This document shows positions 38,274 to 47,725 of a DNA stretch of 64,000 nucleotides, one piece after another. This DNA comes from Pleomorphomonas oryzae DSM 16300 (GTDB lineage Bacteria > Pseudomonadota > Alphaproteobacteria > Rhizobiales > Pleomorphomonadaceae): contig NZ_AUHB01000004.1 of NCBI RefSeq assembly GCF_000422965.1, positions 248,001 to 312,000 on the forward strand. Direction: 5' to 3'. A program made the position numbers and the translations under genes. The notes beneath the pieces were generated by a model, which saw nothing but the letters and a program-made list of their open reading frames with translations, had not been told where the DNA came from and searched no databases. How positions within the stretch are numbered: the stretch's first letter is position 1; every line of letters begins with the position of its first letter.

Positions 38274-40292
38274 ATGGCGCGTCTGTTTAATAATCTGTCC
38301 ATCGGCTCCAAAGTATTCGTAGCCTTCGCGCTGGTCATTGCGTTGCTCATTACCTGTGCCGGTCTATCGCTTTTCTCGATCAGCTCCTTCGAGCGCTCCT
38401 TCGGTCAGCATCGGAGCCGCGTCAGCGAGGTAGAGCTGACGCGCGACATCGACTATGCGTTCCTGGATCTCACCGCCAAGGTTGATGCCTATTTGGTCGC
38501 CGGCAACGAAACGGCCCTCTCGGCAGCCAAGGCCGCCGCCGAGACCACGCGCACCTCGATCACCAACGCTGCCAGCCAGATCGAGCAGGGTGTCCGCAAG
38601 GACAACATGGCCGCCATTGCCTCGTTGTTCGACAATTACAGCGCGGTATTGACCAAGCTCGTCGACCTCAAGACCAGCCAGCAGAAAATCGTTCACGACA
38701 GCGTCGAGCCGCTCGGCGAAAAACTGAAGAACGACATGCTGTTCTTCTCGTCCAAGGTCGACAAACTGGACAAGCCTGAGATCATCCCCATCGCCACCAA
38801 GGCAACCGAGCAGTACAACGCCGGTCGTCTCGCGGTCTACAAGCTGCTGAACAACGGCACGGCCGACGACCTCAAGGCGGCGGACGCCGGCTTCAACGGC
38901 CTTGTCCAGCGCCTCAATCTGGTGATCAAGGCGGTCGGCGAAGGACAGGAAGCCGCTCAGCTCGGCAAAGTGCTGAAGTCCGCCACCACCTATCAGGATG
39001 CCTATCACCAGGCCAATCAGATCTCCGCCGATCTCCGCACCCTGACGTCCAAGGACCTGCTCAACGCCTCGACGGCGATTGCCGACAAGGTGGCGGGCGT
39101 CCGCTCCGCCGCCTCGGTCGAGTCGACGGCGATCGGCGTTGCCACCACCGGTCTTCTCGACACCATTCGTCGCATGCTGCTGATCGTAGCCGGCGTGTCG
39201 GTCGTCGGTGCCGTGGTGCTGGCCTTCGTGATCGGCCGTTCGATTTCCCGCCCGGTTGTGGCGATCTCGCACGCCATGGGACAAGTGTCCGATGGGGACC
39301 TCAAGACGGTGGTCCCCGGTCTCGGCCGCAAGGACGAGGTCGGCGTCATGGCCGAAGCTCTCGAAGTGTTCAAGACCAGCCTCGCCCAGGCGGCCGACGC
39401 ACGTGCCGCACGCGAGGCCGATGCGGCGGCACAGGCCGAGCTGCGGCGCGCCGAAGTGCACCAGCTTGCCGATATGTTCGAACAGACCGTCGGCGGGATC
39501 GCCTCGTCGCTCGCCGCCGCGGCCGGCCAGCTCAACGGCTCGGCTCAGACCCTCTCCCAATCGTCGACCGACGTGACGCAGAAGGCATCGACCGTGGCCG
39601 CCGCTTCTGAAGCGGCCTCGGCCGGCGTAGGCACCGTCGCAGCCGCCGCCGAGGAACTGGCGTCGTCGATCACCGAGATCGGACGGCAGGTCAACGAATC
39701 GACCGAAGTGGCTTCGAAAGCCGTAAATGATGCCTCCGAGACGGCAGCCAAGGTGCGGGAGCTGTCGGAAGCCGCACGGAAGATTGGCGCGGTGGTCGAT
39801 CTGATCAACACCATTGCCGGCCAAACCAACCTTCTCGCGCTCAACGCCACCATCGAGGCGGCGCGCGCCGGCGAGGCGGGCAAGGGTTTTGCCGTCGTCG
39901 CCGCCGAGGTGAAGCAGCTCGCCGACCAGACCGCCAAGGCGACCAGCGAAATCGGCGCTCAGGTGGCAGCCATCCAGGCTTCGACGGCCGACTCCAGCGA
40001 CGCCATCATGCGCATTACCGAGACCATCGGCCACATTTCCAAGGTGTCCAACACGGTGGCCGGCTCGGTTCGCGACCAGGGCATGGCCACGCAGGAAATC
40101 GCCGATTCGGTTCAGAAGGCGGCCGCAGGAACCAGTACGGTGGCGAGCAACATCGTCGAGGTCGGCGAGGCAGCCAGCGAATCGGCCTCGGCCGCCCAGG
40201 AGGTGCTGCATGCCTCCGACGCGCTGTCGGCCCAGGCCGAGCGTCTGCAGAACGAGCTCCAGCGCTTCCTGGCCACCATCCGGGCAGCCTGA
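38274..40292 (+). CDS. Methyl-accepting chemotaxis protein with large helical sensor
   Basis: A 672-residue transmembrane chemoreceptor. Helix 1 ([25 protein letters not shown]) is followed by about 250 residues of helical periplasmic domain resembling the bimodular HBM sensors (including [23 protein letters not shown] and [23 protein letters not shown]). Then come helix 2 ([21 protein letters not shown]), HAMP ([27 protein letters not shown]) and a signalling domain with tip [41 protein letters not shown] receptors sense organic acids; ligand not assigned. The ATG at 38274 follows GGGGGTAGAAGCG; an in-frame ATG at 38241 is less likely. Confidence 0.92.
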   Translation: MARLFNNLSIGSKVFVAFALVIALLITCAGLSLFSISSFERSFGQHRSRVSEVELTRDIDYAFLDLTAKVDAYLVAGNETALSAAKAAAETTRTSITNAASQIEQGVRKDNMAAIASLFDNYSAVLTKLVDLKTSQQKIVHDSVEPLGEKLKNDMLFFSSKVDKLDKPEIIPIATKATEQYNAGRLAVYKLLNNGTADDLKAADAGFNGLVQRLNLVIKAVGEGQEAAQLGKVLKSATTYQDAYHQANQISADLRTLTSKDLLNASTAIADKVAGVRSAASVESTAIGVATTGLLDTIRRMLLIVAGVSVVGAVVLAFVIGRSISRPVVAISHAMGQVSDGDLKTVVPGLGRKDEVGVMAEALEVFKTSLAQAADARAAREADAAAQAELRRAEVHQLADMFEQTVGGIASSLAAAAGQLNGSAQTLSQSSTDVTQKASTVAAASEAASAGVGTVAAAAEELASSITEIGRQVNESTEVASKAVNDASETAAKVRELSEAARKIGAVVDLINTIAGQTNLLALNATIEAARAGEAGKGFAVVAAEVKQLADQTAKATSEIGAQVAAIQASTADSSDAIMRITETIGHISKVSNTVAGSVRDQGMATQEIADSVQKAAAGTSTVASNIVEVGEAASESASAAQEVLHASDALSAQAERLQNELQRFLATIRAA

Positions 40293-40296
40293 CCAA

Positions 40297-40340
40297 GCAA
40301 TTCCAGCAAAAGTGGGAACCGGTTTTGCGCCCGGAATTGC
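40297..40340. repeat. Nested palindromic intergenic element (RIME-like)
   Basis: GCAATTCC (40297-40304) pairs with GGAATTGC (40333-40340). Inside, GCAAAA (40306-40311) pairs with TTTTGC (40323-40328) around AACCGGTT. This nested form with a CAAAA...AACCGGTTTTG core resembles the dispersed palindromic elements abundant in Rhizobiales genomes; assignment is by memory of those sequences. Confidence 0.65.
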
Positions 40341-40354
40341 GTGAACAATACAAT

Positions 40355-40392
40355 AGAGCATGTTGGTGAACCTGAGTTCAGCAACATGCTCT
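40355..40392. terminator. Long hairpin between convergent chemoreceptor and ccmB genes
   Basis: AGAGCATGTTG (40355-40365) pairs with CAACATGCTCT (40382-40392), continued inside by TGAAC/GTTCA around a 4-nt loop with one G-G mismatch. It abuts the ccmB stop. No clear T-tract on either strand, so it may be a second palindromic unit of the neighbouring element that also blocks read-through. Confidence 0.55.
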
Positions 40393-41060
40393 TAGTCCAG
40401 TCCATTTCTGAGCGCAGCGGCGGTGGCGATCGGCGAGATCGCCGCCGCCGTCAGCGTTAGGGCGACGGTGAGAAGGAAGGGCATCCGAAAGGCGGCGGGA
40501 TCGTAGGCGACGGCGGTAGCCGCCGCCACGCCGAAGATCAGCACCGGTACGGCAAACGGCAGCACCAGGATCGGCAACAGCAGGCCGCCACGCCTGAGCG
40601 ACACGGTGAGACCGGCGCCGATTGCCCCGAGCAGCGTCAGTGCCGGCGTGCCGACGAGAAGGGTCGCCACGGTGGCCAGTGTCACATCGGCAGGCATGGC
40701 CAAGAGCAGTGACAGGAAAGGCGCCGCAATGACCAGCGGCAAGCCCGTTGCCGTCCAGTGAGCCGCCACCTTGACGACCACCAGAAGTTCCAGCGACCGG
40801 CCGGAAGCGACCATCAGGTCGAGGGCGCCATCGTCGCGGTCGGCTTCGAACAGTCGATCGAGGCCAAGCAGGGTGGCCAGCAGCGCCCCGATCCACAGGA
40901 TCGCCGGGCCGAGGCGTGACAGCAGGTTGAGGTCAGGGCCGATGGCGAAGGGAAAGATCGTCACCACGATCAGATAGAACAGCACGCCCATCATGGCGCC
41001 GCCGCCGATGCGGACGGCAAGGCGCAGTTCGCGGATATAGAGGGCGGTCAGCGGAGACAT
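40392..41060 (-). CDS. ccmB: Heme exporter protein CcmB
   Basis: The 222-residue membrane subunit of the CcmABCD complex for cytochrome c maturation. It has six predicted helices and the family start MSPLTALYIRELRLAVRIGGGAMMGVLFYLIVVTIFPFAIGPD, with ILWIGALLATLLGLDRLFEADRDDGALD as a hallmark. Its ATG overlaps the ccmA stop by one base (TGATG). ccmC and ccmD, often next, are absent here; a convergent chemoreceptor gene follows instead. Confidence 0.95.
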   Translation of the reverse strand: MSPLTALYIRELRLAVRIGGGAMMGVLFYLIVVTIFPFAIGPDLNLLSRLGPAILWIGALLATLLGLDRLFEADRDDGALDLMVASGRSLELLVVVKVAAHWTATGLPLVIAAPFLSLLLAMPADVTLATVATLLVGTPALTLLGAIGAGLTVSLRRGGLLLPILVLPFAVPVLIFGVAAATAVAYDPAAFRMPFLLTVALTLTAAAISPIATAAALRNGLD

Positions 41061-41701
41061 CAGACGGTCTCCCCGGCGACCAGGCGAAGCGAGCGGGCGC
41101 CGGCCAGATCAATGGCAAGATGGGTCGCCGCGATGACGGCGCCACCGACCTTGAGGTGATCAGCCATGAGAGCGACGAGGCTCGCCTCCGACGCGGCGTC
41201 CAGGGCGGCGGTCGGTTCATCGAGCAACCAGAGCGGCCGCCGCACGGCGATAAAGCGGGCTATGGCAAGGCGTCGCCGTTGTCCCGCCGAGAGATACGCC
41301 GCCGGCAGACCGGCAAGATCGAGAAGTCCGACGCGATCGAGGGCCACATCCACCGATGCACCGCCGTCGGCTCCGAGAAAATCTCGCCAAAACCCAAGGT
41401 TCTCGCCGACTGTCAGTGCCGGTTTCACGGCATCGCGGTGGCCGAGATAATGGATGTGACGGCCGACCTCGTCAGAATCCTCCACGCCGTCCGCCAGAAA
41501 TCGCACCCACCCTTTCGCCGGCCGGCTGAGACCGGCGAGCGCTCTCAACAGCGTCGATTTACCAACACCGTTGGGACCGGTGACCAACACCGCTTCACCG
41601 TCAGCGATTGCAAAATCGATTCCCTCGATCACCCGACGACCGCCGCGGTCGACACAGAGCGCCTCCACGAGGAGGCGGAAGGGCTGAAAAGGCAGGCTCA
41701 C
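41060..41701 (-). CDS. ccmA: Cytochrome c biogenesis ATPase CcmA
   Basis: ATP-hydrolysing subunit that releases holo-CcmE from the CcmC-heme complex. The 213-residue protein has Walker A GPNGVGKST, signature LSAGQRRRLAIAR, Walker B LWLLDEPTAALD and the switch His in AATHLAI. I chose the GTG at 41699-41701 because CGGAGATACCC precedes it at good spacing and the length then matches CcmA (about 200-215 aa); an in-frame ATG at 41743 has no ribosome-binding site. It is divergent from acnA. Confidence 0.92.
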   Translation of the reverse strand: MSLPFQPFRLLVEALCVDRGGRRVIEGIDFAIADGEAVLVTGPNGVGKSTLLRALAGLSRPAKGWVRFLADGVEDSDEVGRHIHYLGHRDAVKPALTVGENLGFWRDFLGADGGASVDVALDRVGLLDLAGLPAAYLSAGQRRRLAIARFIAVRRPLWLLDEPTAALDAASEASLVALMADHLKVGGAVIAATHLAIDLAGARSLRLVAGETV

Positions 41702-42013
41702 GGGTATCTCCGGCTTGGGCGGCGTCTTTTCCCAATAGAGCATCGCGACTGGAGGCGTAAGCCGCTTTCGTTTTCCAGGCCGGACGAACGGACGCCGACC
41801 ATGGAATGAAGCGCCATGTGGTAGAATTTCGTACACAAGGTCTGGTGAGGCGCCACCTTATTCTCTATAAGGCGCAAGGAAGTCTCCGGTCACCATATGA
41901 CCATTACGTAAACGTCAAACAGCTCGCCGGCGGCGAGGACCCTGCCGAACGGATGCCGGCGCACCGCCGTCCGTCCTTGGCAAGGCGCCCCCGGCACGGA
42001 AAGGGGCCTGTGC
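41702..42013. promoter_or_regulatory. Divergent ccmA-acnA intergenic region
   Basis: A 312-bp gap without a convincing gene. It should hold the promoters of both operons. Visible structures are a hairpin CCTTAT-TCTCT-ATAAGG (41856-41872), the inverted repeat GGTCA-N5-TGACC (41888-41902) and the palindrome TTACGTAA (41904-41911). None matches an iron-response box I know. GGAAAGGGGCC near 42000 is the acnA ribosome-binding site. Confidence 0.4.
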
Positions 42014-44710
42014 ATGCCGTCGCTCGACAGCTTCAAGTCTAGAAGAGAACTTCAGGTCGGTTCGAAGACCTATGTCTACTACGACCTGAAGGCGGCGGAG
42101 GAGAACGGCCTAGCCGGGATCTCGCGCCTGCCGGTGTCGCTGAAAGTCATCCTCGAAAATCTGCTGCGCTTCGAGGATGGCCGCTCGGTGACCGAAGAGG
42201 ACATCCGGGCCATGGCTGCCTGGCTCGACAACAAGGGCATGGTCGACAAGGAAATCGCCTACCGGCCCGCCCGCGTTCTGATGCAGGACTTCACCGGCGT
42301 GCCGGCCGTCGTCGACCTCGCCGCCATGCGCGATGCCATGGTCGCCCTGGGCGGCGATCCCGGCAAGATCAATCCGCTGGTTCCCGTCGACCTCGTCATC
42401 GACCATTCGGTGGTCGTCGATTATTACGGCACCACCTCGTCGCTGGCCCAGAATGTCGCCCGCGAATACGAACAGAACATGGAGCGTTATAACTTCCTGA
42501 AATGGGGCCAGAACGCCTTCCACAATTTCCGCGTCGTGCCGCCGGGAACTGGCATCTGCCACCAGGTCAACCTCGAATATCTGGCCCAGACCGTATGGAC
42601 CAACGAAGAGGACAAGGTCACCTACGCCTATCCCGACACCTGTGTCGGCACAGACAGCCACACCACCATGGTCAATGGCCTGTCGGTTCTCGGCTGGGGC
42701 GTCGGCGGCATCGAGGCTGAGGCCGCCATGCTGGGCCAGCCGGTTTCCATGCTGATTCCCCAGGTGGTCGGCTTCAAGCTGACCGGCAAGGTGACCGAGG
42801 GCGTGACCGCCACCGACGTGGTGCTGACGGTCACCCAGATGCTGCGCAAGAAGGGCGTTGTCGGCAAGTTCGTCGAGTATTTCGGCCCAGGCCTCGACAG
42901 CCTGACGCTGGCCGACCGTGCGACCATGGCCAACATGGGTCCGGAATACGGCGCCACCTGCGGCTTCTTCCCCGTGGATGCCGAGACCATCCGCTATCTG
43001 AAGTTCTCCGGCCGCGCCGATGATCGCGTTGCCCTGGTCGACGCCTATGCCCGCGCCCAGGGACTCTATCGCACCGCCGAAACGCCCGATCCGGTGTTCA
43101 CGGACATTTTGGAACTCGATCTCTCCACGGTCGTGCCATCGCTGGCCGGTCCCAAGCGGCCGGAGGGCCGGGTATCGCTCAGCGATGCCAAGGCCGGCTT
43201 CACCGCCGCCATGGAAACCGAATACAAGAAGCTCACCGACATCGGCACACGCTATGTCGTAGAGGGCGGCAACTTCGACCTGGGCCACGGCGACGTGGTG
43301 ATCGCCGCCATCACCTCCTGCACCAACACCTCCAACCCGAGCGTGCTGGTCGGCGCCGGTCTGCTCGCCCGCAAGGCGCGGCAGAAAGGCCTCACCGTCA
43401 AGCCTTGGGTGAAGACGTCGCTGGCGCCCGGCTCGCAGGTCGTTGCCGAATACCTCAGCAAATCAGGTCTCCAGAAAGACCTCGACGCGCTCGGCTTCAA
43501 CTTGGTCGGCTTCGGCTGTACCACCTGCATCGGCAACTCCGGTCCGCTGCCGGAGGCGATCTCCAAGTCCATCAACGACAACGGCATCGTCGCGGCTGCC
43601 GTTCTCTCGGGTAACCGCAACTTCGAGGGCCGCGTTAGCCCCGACGTGCAGGCCAACTACCTTGCCTCGCCGCCGCTAGTCGTTGCCTATGCGCTGGCCG
43701 GCAGTGTGCAGAAGGACCTTTCGACCGAGTCGCTCGGCACCGGCTCCAATGGCGAGCCGGTCTATCTTCGCGACATCTGGCCGTCGAGCCAGGAGGTGAA
43801 CGAGACCATCTCCGAGTTCATCACCGCCGGCATGTTCAAAGAGAAGTACGCCGACGTGTTCAAGGGCGATGAGCGCTGGCGCGCCGTCGAGGCGGGGATC
43901 GGCCAGACCTACGGCTGGAAGCCCGGCTCGACCTATGTGCAGAATCCGCCCTACTTTGCCGGCATGACCATGACGCCGCCGCCGGTTACCGACATCGTCG
44001 GTGCCCACATCCTTGGCCTGTTCGGCGACAAGATCACCACCGATCACATCTCGCCGGCTGGCTCGATCAAGGTGGCGAGCCCGGCTGGCCAGTATCTCAC
44101 CGGCCATCAGGTGCGACCGGCCGATTTCAACCAGTACGGCACGCGCCGTGGCAACCACGAAGTGATGATGCGCGGCACCTTTGCCAACATCCGCATCAAG
44201 AACAACATGGTGAAGGACGACGCCGGCAACGTGGTCGAGGGTGGCTGGACCATCCATCATCCCTCGGGCGACCGCATGTACATTTACGACGCCGCGATGC
44301 GCTATCGTGAGGAAGGTGTGCCGCTGGTCATCTTCGCCGGCGTGGAATACGGCAACGGTTCGTCGCGTGACTGGGCCGCCAAGGGCACCAACCTTCTTGG
44401 CGTCAAGGCAGTGATCGCCGAAAGCTTCGAGCGCATCCACCGCTCCAATCTGGTCGGTATGGGCATCGTTCCGCTCACCTTCGAGGAAGGAACCAACTGG
44501 CAGAGCCTCGGTCTGACCGGCGAGGAGACAGTGACCATCGAGGGCATCGCCGACGTCAAGCCGCGCCAGACGCTGACGGCCAAAATCACTCGGACCGACG
44601 GCGCGGAGATCAACGTGCCGCTCCTCTGCCGCATCGATACGCTCGACGAGCTCGACTACTACCGGAACGGCGGCATCCTGCACTACGTGCTGAGACAGCT
44701 CGCCGCCTGA
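42014..44710 (+). CDS. acnA: Aconitate hydratase A
   Basis: The 898-residue [4Fe-4S] enzyme isomerises citrate to isocitrate in the TCA cycle. Cluster ligands are C436 ([10 protein letters not shown]), C502 and C505 ([13 protein letters not shown]). Substrate-binding blocks include [51 protein letters not shown] and [14 protein letters not shown]. The long form with the IRP-like layout identifies AcnA. Divergent ccmA-acnA order is conserved in Rhizobiales. Confidence 0.98.
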   Translation: MPSLDSFKSRRELQVGSKTYVYYDLKAAEENGLAGISRLPVSLKVILENLLRFEDGRSVTEEDIRAMAAWLDNKGMVDKEIAYRPARVLMQDFTGVPAVVDLAAMRDAMVALGGDPGKINPLVPVDLVIDHSVVVDYYGTTSSLAQNVAREYEQNMERYNFLKWGQNAFHNFRVVPPGTGICHQVNLEYLAQTVWTNEEDKVTYAYPDTCVGTDSHTTMVNGLSVLGWGVGGIEAEAAMLGQPVSMLIPQVVGFKLTGKVTEGVTATDVVLTVTQMLRKKGVVGKFVEYFGPGLDSLTLADRATMANMGPEYGATCGFFPVDAETIRYLKFSGRADDRVALVDAYARAQGLYRTAETPDPVFTDILELDLSTVVPSLAGPKRPEGRVSLSDAKAGFTAAMETEYKKLTDIGTRYVVEGGNFDLGHGDVVIAAITSCTNTSNPSVLVGAGLLARKARQKGLTVKPWVKTSLAPGSQVVAEYLSKSGLQKDLDALGFNLVGFGCTTCIGNSGPLPEAISKSINDNGIVAAAVLSGNRNFEGRVSPDVQANYLASPPLVVAYALAGSVQKDLSTESLGTGSNGEPVYLRDIWPSSQEVNETISEFITAGMFKEKYADVFKGDERWRAVEAGIGQTYGWKPGSTYVQNPPYFAGMTMTPPPVTDIVGAHILGLFGDKITTDHISPAGSIKVASPAGQYLTGHQVRPADFNQYGTRRGNHEVMMRGTFANIRIKNNMVKDDAGNVVEGGWTIHHPSGDRMYIYDAAMRYREEGVPLVIFAGVEYGNGSSRDWAAKGTNLLGVKAVIAESFERIHRSNLVGMGIVPLTFEEGTNWQSLGLTGEETVTIEGIADVKPRQTLTAKITRTDGAEINVPLLCRIDTLDELDYYRNGGILHYVLRQLAA

Positions 44711-44718
44711 GAAACGGC

Positions 44719-44741
44719 CGGCCGGCTCCATATGCCGGCCG
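44719..44741. other. GC-rich hairpin after acnA
   Basis: CGGCCGGC (44719-44726) pairs perfectly with GCCGGCCG (44734-44741) around a 7-nt loop, without a T-tract. It lies just after the acnA stop and upstream of the true terminator, where it may protect the mRNA 3' end. Confidence 0.5.
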
Positions 44742-44772
44742 GGACCAGCTGAAGGCTCATGGCATCAATAGG

Positions 44773-44803
44773 AAAGGCCCACCTTTGCAGGCGGGCCTTT
44801 TTT
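44773..44803 (+). terminator. Intrinsic terminator of acnA
   Basis: AAAGGCCCACC pairs with GGCGGGCCTTT (one A-C mismatch) around TTTGCA, followed by a run of T residues to 44803. It is correctly placed about 60 bp after the acnA stop. Confidence 0.88.
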
Positions 44804-44821
44804 CACGACTGGGCTTGGTTG

Positions 44822-46102
44822 TCAGGCCCGCTTCACGCCCTGCAGGAAACGGTCGACCGTCGAGCGCAGGCCACCGGCCTCACCGGACAACGCCTTGGCC
44901 GAGGTCAGGACTGCTTCGGCCGCCTTGCGCGTCTCCACCGAGGCATGGGCAACACCATTGGTGTTGCTCGACACCTTTTGGCTTGCCACCGAAGCCTGCT
45001 GGATATTGGTGGCGATGGCGGACGTGGCGCGCGATTGCTGTTCCACCGCCGCAGCGATGGCGCCGGCGATCTCGTTGATCTCGCCGATGCGCGTGGCGAT
45101 GCCGCCGATGGCGCCCACGGCCTGGTTGGTTGCCGCCTGCACGGCGCCGATCTGCGAACCGATCTCGTCGGTGGCGCGGGTCGTCTGATTGGCGAGCGCC
45201 TTCACTTCCTGGGCGACCACCGCAAAACCCCGCCCCGCCTCGCCGGCCCGCGCCGCCTCGATGGTGGCGTTGAGGGCGAGAAGGTTGGTCTGGCTGGCAA
45301 TGCCATTGATCAGGCTGATCACCTCGCCGATCTTGGCGGAGCTCTCCACCAATCCCTTGATGATCTCGTTGGTGTGGCGCGCTTCTTCGTTGGCGGCGCT
45401 GGAAATGCTGCTCGACTGATGAACCTGCCGGCCGATTTCAGCGATCGACGCCGATAGCTCCCCCGCCGATTCCGAAACCACACTGACGGCCGCCGAGACT
45501 TGCTCCGAGGCAGCGGCGAGTTCGGTGAGCTGGCGGTTGGTCTGGTCGGCCGAACCCGACATCGCCTGCGACGACGATTCGAGCTGGTCGGCAACTTGCC
45601 CCACCGTGCCGAGCGCCGACGAGACGTTGCGATCGAAGTCGACGGTGAGCCGCTGCAGCATCGACGCCTTGGCGTTCCGCGCCTCCTCCTCGCGCCGCGC
45701 CTCACGCTCCCGCAGGGCACCGGAGAGATCGGCGAGATTGGTGAGAACGACTGGCTGGCCATCCACCTTGGACAGAATGAGTGTCACCAGAACCGGGAAG
45801 TCGGTGCCGTCGGCGCGGCGATGCATCCACTCGAAGCGCTTGTAGCCGGCGGTCATCGCCTCGCGGATCAGCGCCTCGGATTTGGCGCCTGACGGCTGGC
45901 CATCGGGCTGCGTTGGCGGCGACAAGGCCGCCGGCGTGCTGGCAGTCAGCGCCGCCTTCGAGGACAGGCCGAACATTTTGACCGCGGCGGCGTTACACTC
46001 GATGAACTTGCCATCGGCGATGACCATGACAGCATCAGGTGTGCTGTCGAAAAAGTTGATCTTGATCCTCTCGGAGGAAGTCCTGCGTCCGAACAGCGAC
46101 AT
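44822..46102 (-). CDS. Cytoplasmic PAS-domain methyl-accepting chemotaxis protein
   Basis: A 426-residue chemoreceptor with no membrane segment. Residues about 15-130 form a PAS domain ([32 protein letters not shown] ... [39 protein letters not shown]). A coiled-coil linker and a signalling domain with the tip [38 protein letters not shown] follow. Such soluble receptors sense internal redox, oxygen or metabolic signals; the PAS cofactor cannot be read from the sequence. No HAMP domain. Confidence 0.9.
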   Translation of the reverse strand: MSLFGRRTSSERIKINFFDSTPDAVMVIADGKFIECNAAAVKMFGLSSKAALTASTPAALSPPTQPDGQPSGAKSEALIREAMTAGYKRFEWMHRRADGTDFPVLVTLILSKVDGQPVVLTNLADLSGALREREARREEEARNAKASMLQRLTVDFDRNVSSALGTVGQVADQLESSSQAMSGSADQTNRQLTELAAASEQVSAAVSVVSESAGELSASIAEIGRQVHQSSSISSAANEEARHTNEIIKGLVESSAKIGEVISLINGIASQTNLLALNATIEAARAGEAGRGFAVVAQEVKALANQTTRATDEIGSQIGAVQAATNQAVGAIGGIATRIGEINEIAGAIAAAVEQQSRATSAIATNIQQASVASQKVSSNTNGVAHASVETRKAAEAVLTSAKALSGEAGGLRSTVDRFLQGVKRA

Positions 46103-46370
46103 GCTCGCCTCGCCTCAAATCCATATGTCCCACAAACGGGAATCATAGAGTGGTCTACAACCCAGCAGGTAAAGGATTGCTTGTTTTACCTCATGCATGG
46201 CACGTGATCTGCCTAGGTAGTAGTGCGGAGAAGTCTCGGATATGCCTTGGAAAACAGGGCGACACGCTCACTGCGTGATGGGCTGGCCATCCCATGCACC
46301 CGTCCCGATTCGTCTTGACCCGCCCTGCCCTTTCGGCCATAAAGCCGGACATTCGAGAGAGGAATGGTCC
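46103..46370. promoter_or_regulatory. Divergent intergenic region, PAS chemoreceptor / asd leader
   Basis: No gene or strong repeat is evident here. It must carry the promoter for the minus-strand chemoreceptor and the promoter of the asd leader transcript. AGAGAGGAA at 46356-46364 is the leader-peptide ribosome-binding site. Confidence 0.4.
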
Positions 46371-46475
46371 ATGTCGTTCGCGAATGGTTCCCGTCAGGCG
46401 GTTTTCGCGCTGGGCAATGTCCCGGCCGGGCTTGCCATGACGAAAACGGCGACGACGAAAACGACCACGACGTGA
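46371..46475 (+). CDS. Threonine-rich leader peptide upstream of asd
   Basis: A 34-codon frame begins with an ATG seven bases after AGGA, in AGAGAGGAATGGTCC, an excellent ribosome-binding site. Its last eleven codons read TKTATTKTTTT before TGA: eight Thr and two Lys. This has the composition of the E. coli thr leader. The downstream gene, asd, makes the common precursor of threonine, lysine and methionine. The ACG/ACC/AAA run could also be chance low complexity. It follows the codon pattern of attenuator leaders, but no homologue is known to me. See the downstream alternative hairpins. Confidence 0.6.
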   Translation: MSFANGSRQAVFALGNVPAGLAMTKTATTKTTTT

Positions 46476-46481
46476 TCGACG

Positions 46482-46538
46482 CTTCCTCGCCCCGCACCGT
46501 CGTCCTCGGGGTTGGAGGAGGCGGATGGTGGCCTCCTC
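46482..46538 (+). promoter_or_regulatory. Candidate attenuator: mutually exclusive hairpins before asd
   Basis: GAGGAGG at 46515-46521 can pair upstream with CTTCCTC (46482-46488), extended by CCCC/GGGG (46490-46493 with 46508-46511). It can instead pair downstream, GAGGAGGC (46515-46522) with GCCTCCTC (46531-46538), a perfect 8-bp stem. The first arm begins seven bases after the leader stop codon. No T-tract follows the second hairpin, so a Rho-dependent or translational mechanism would be needed. A weaker stem, CCGCC-N6-GGCGG, at 46572-46587 is followed by TTTT at 46596. Confidence 0.5.
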
Positions 46539-46635
46539 GAACGTCTCCCTGACAGACTGAAGAGCGACCGGCCGCCAAGCAAGGCGGGGGACGACTTTTA
46601 CGGCGCAAGCCACACTTTCAGAAGGTCAGTCCAAC

Positions 46636-47667
46636 ATGGGTTACAAGGTCGCTGTGGTCGGTGCCACCGGAAACGTGGGCCGCGAAATGCTTTCGATCCT
46701 CGCCGAGCGAGGCTTTCCTGCCGACGAGGTGATTGCCGTCGCGTCGCGCCGGAGCCAGGGTACCGAAGTGTCGTTCGGCGACAAGACGCTGAAGGTGCAG
46801 GCGCTCGAGCACGTCGACTTCTCCGACGTCGACATCTGCGTCATGTCGGCCGGCGGATCGATCTCCAAGGAATGGTCGCCGAAGATCGGCGCTCAGAAGT
46901 GCGTCGTCATCGATAATTCCTCGGCTTGGCGCTACGACGAAGACGTGCCGCTGGTCGTTCCGGAAGTGAATGCCGATGCCGTCGCCGGTTTCACCAAGAA
47001 ATACATCATCGCCAATCCCAACTGCTCCACCGCCCAGCTGGTCGTGGCGCTGAAGCCGCTGCATGACAAGGCCCACATCAAGCGCGTGGTCGTGTCGACC
47101 TACCAGTCGGTGTCGGGCGCCGGCAAGGACGCGATGGACGAGCTGTTCACCCAGACTCGCGCCATCTTCGTCTCCGATCCTGTCGAAGCGAAGAAGTTTC
47201 CCAAGCGCATCGCCTTCAACCTCATTCCGCATATCGACGTCTTCATGGAAGACGGCTTTACCAAGGAAGAGTGGAAGATGATGGCGGAGACCAAGAAGAT
47301 CCTCGATCCGAAGATCAAGCTGACCGCCACCTGCGTGCGCGTGCCGGTGTTCGTCTCCCATTCGGAAGTGGTCAACATCGAGTTCGACCAGCCGATCAGC
47401 GCCGACGAAGCCCGCTCGATCCTGCGCGAAGCTCCCGGCTGTCTCGTCATCGACAAGCATGAGCCCGGCGGCTACATCACCCCCTACGAGGCAGCCGGTG
47501 AAGACGCCACCTACATCTCCCGCATTCGCGAGGACATCACGGTGGAGAACGGCCTGACCATGTGGGTGGTGTCCGACAATCTCCGCAAGGGCGCCGCGCT
47601 CAACGCCGTGCAGATCGCCGAGGTGCTGATCAATCGCGGCCTCTTGAAGCCCAAGAAGGCCGCCTGA
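46636..47667 (+). CDS. asd: Aspartate-semialdehyde dehydrogenase
   Basis: The 343-residue enzyme reduces aspartyl phosphate to aspartate semialdehyde, the branch point to lysine/diaminopimelate, threonine and methionine. It has the dinucleotide fold VAVVGATGNVGREM, VMSAGGSISKEWSPKI, the catalytic Cys130 in NPNCSTAQL and the acyl-binding blocks TYQSVSGAGKDAMDEL and CVRVPVFVSHSEVVNIEF with the active-site His. AGAAGG lies before the ATG. With lysA at 20 kb it supplies cell-wall diaminopimelate and lysine. Confidence 0.97.
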   Translation: MGYKVAVVGATGNVGREMLSILAERGFPADEVIAVASRRSQGTEVSFGDKTLKVQALEHVDFSDVDICVMSAGGSISKEWSPKIGAQKCVVIDNSSAWRYDEDVPLVVPEVNADAVAGFTKKYIIANPNCSTAQLVVALKPLHDKAHIKRVVVSTYQSVSGAGKDAMDELFTQTRAIFVSDPVEAKKFPKRIAFNLIPHIDVFMEDGFTKEEWKMMAETKKILDPKIKLTATCVRVPVFVSHSEVVNIEFDQPISADEARSILREAPGCLVIDKHEPGGYITPYEAAGEDATYISRIREDITVENGLTMWVVSDNLRKGAALNAVQIAEVLINRGLLKPKKAA

Positions 47668-47690
47668 GCGCTATAGCAGCATGATTTATG

Positions 47691-47725
47691 AGCCGTCGCG
47701 ATACCCTCGCGGCGGCTTTTGTTTT
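47691..47725 (+). terminator. Intrinsic terminator of asd
   Basis: AGCCGTCGCG pairs with CGCGGCGGCT (one G-U) around a 7-nt loop and is followed by TTTTGTTTT. It overlaps the stop codon region of the convergent acetyltransferase gene. Confidence 0.9.

Noticed and set aside
38364-40361. 665-codon open frame on the minus strand
   Set aside because: Antisense to the chemoreceptor at 38274-40292, with no domain of its own.
39800-45300. Long sequence similarity between the chemoreceptor genes
   Set aside because: It reflects the conserved signalling-tip domain shared by all methyl-accepting proteins, not a DNA repeat.
46364-46552. 62-codon frame overlapping the Thr-rich leader in another frame
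   Set aside because: Its ATG directly follows the Shine-Dalgarno with no spacer, and its sequence is compositionally odd; the 46371 frame is better placed.
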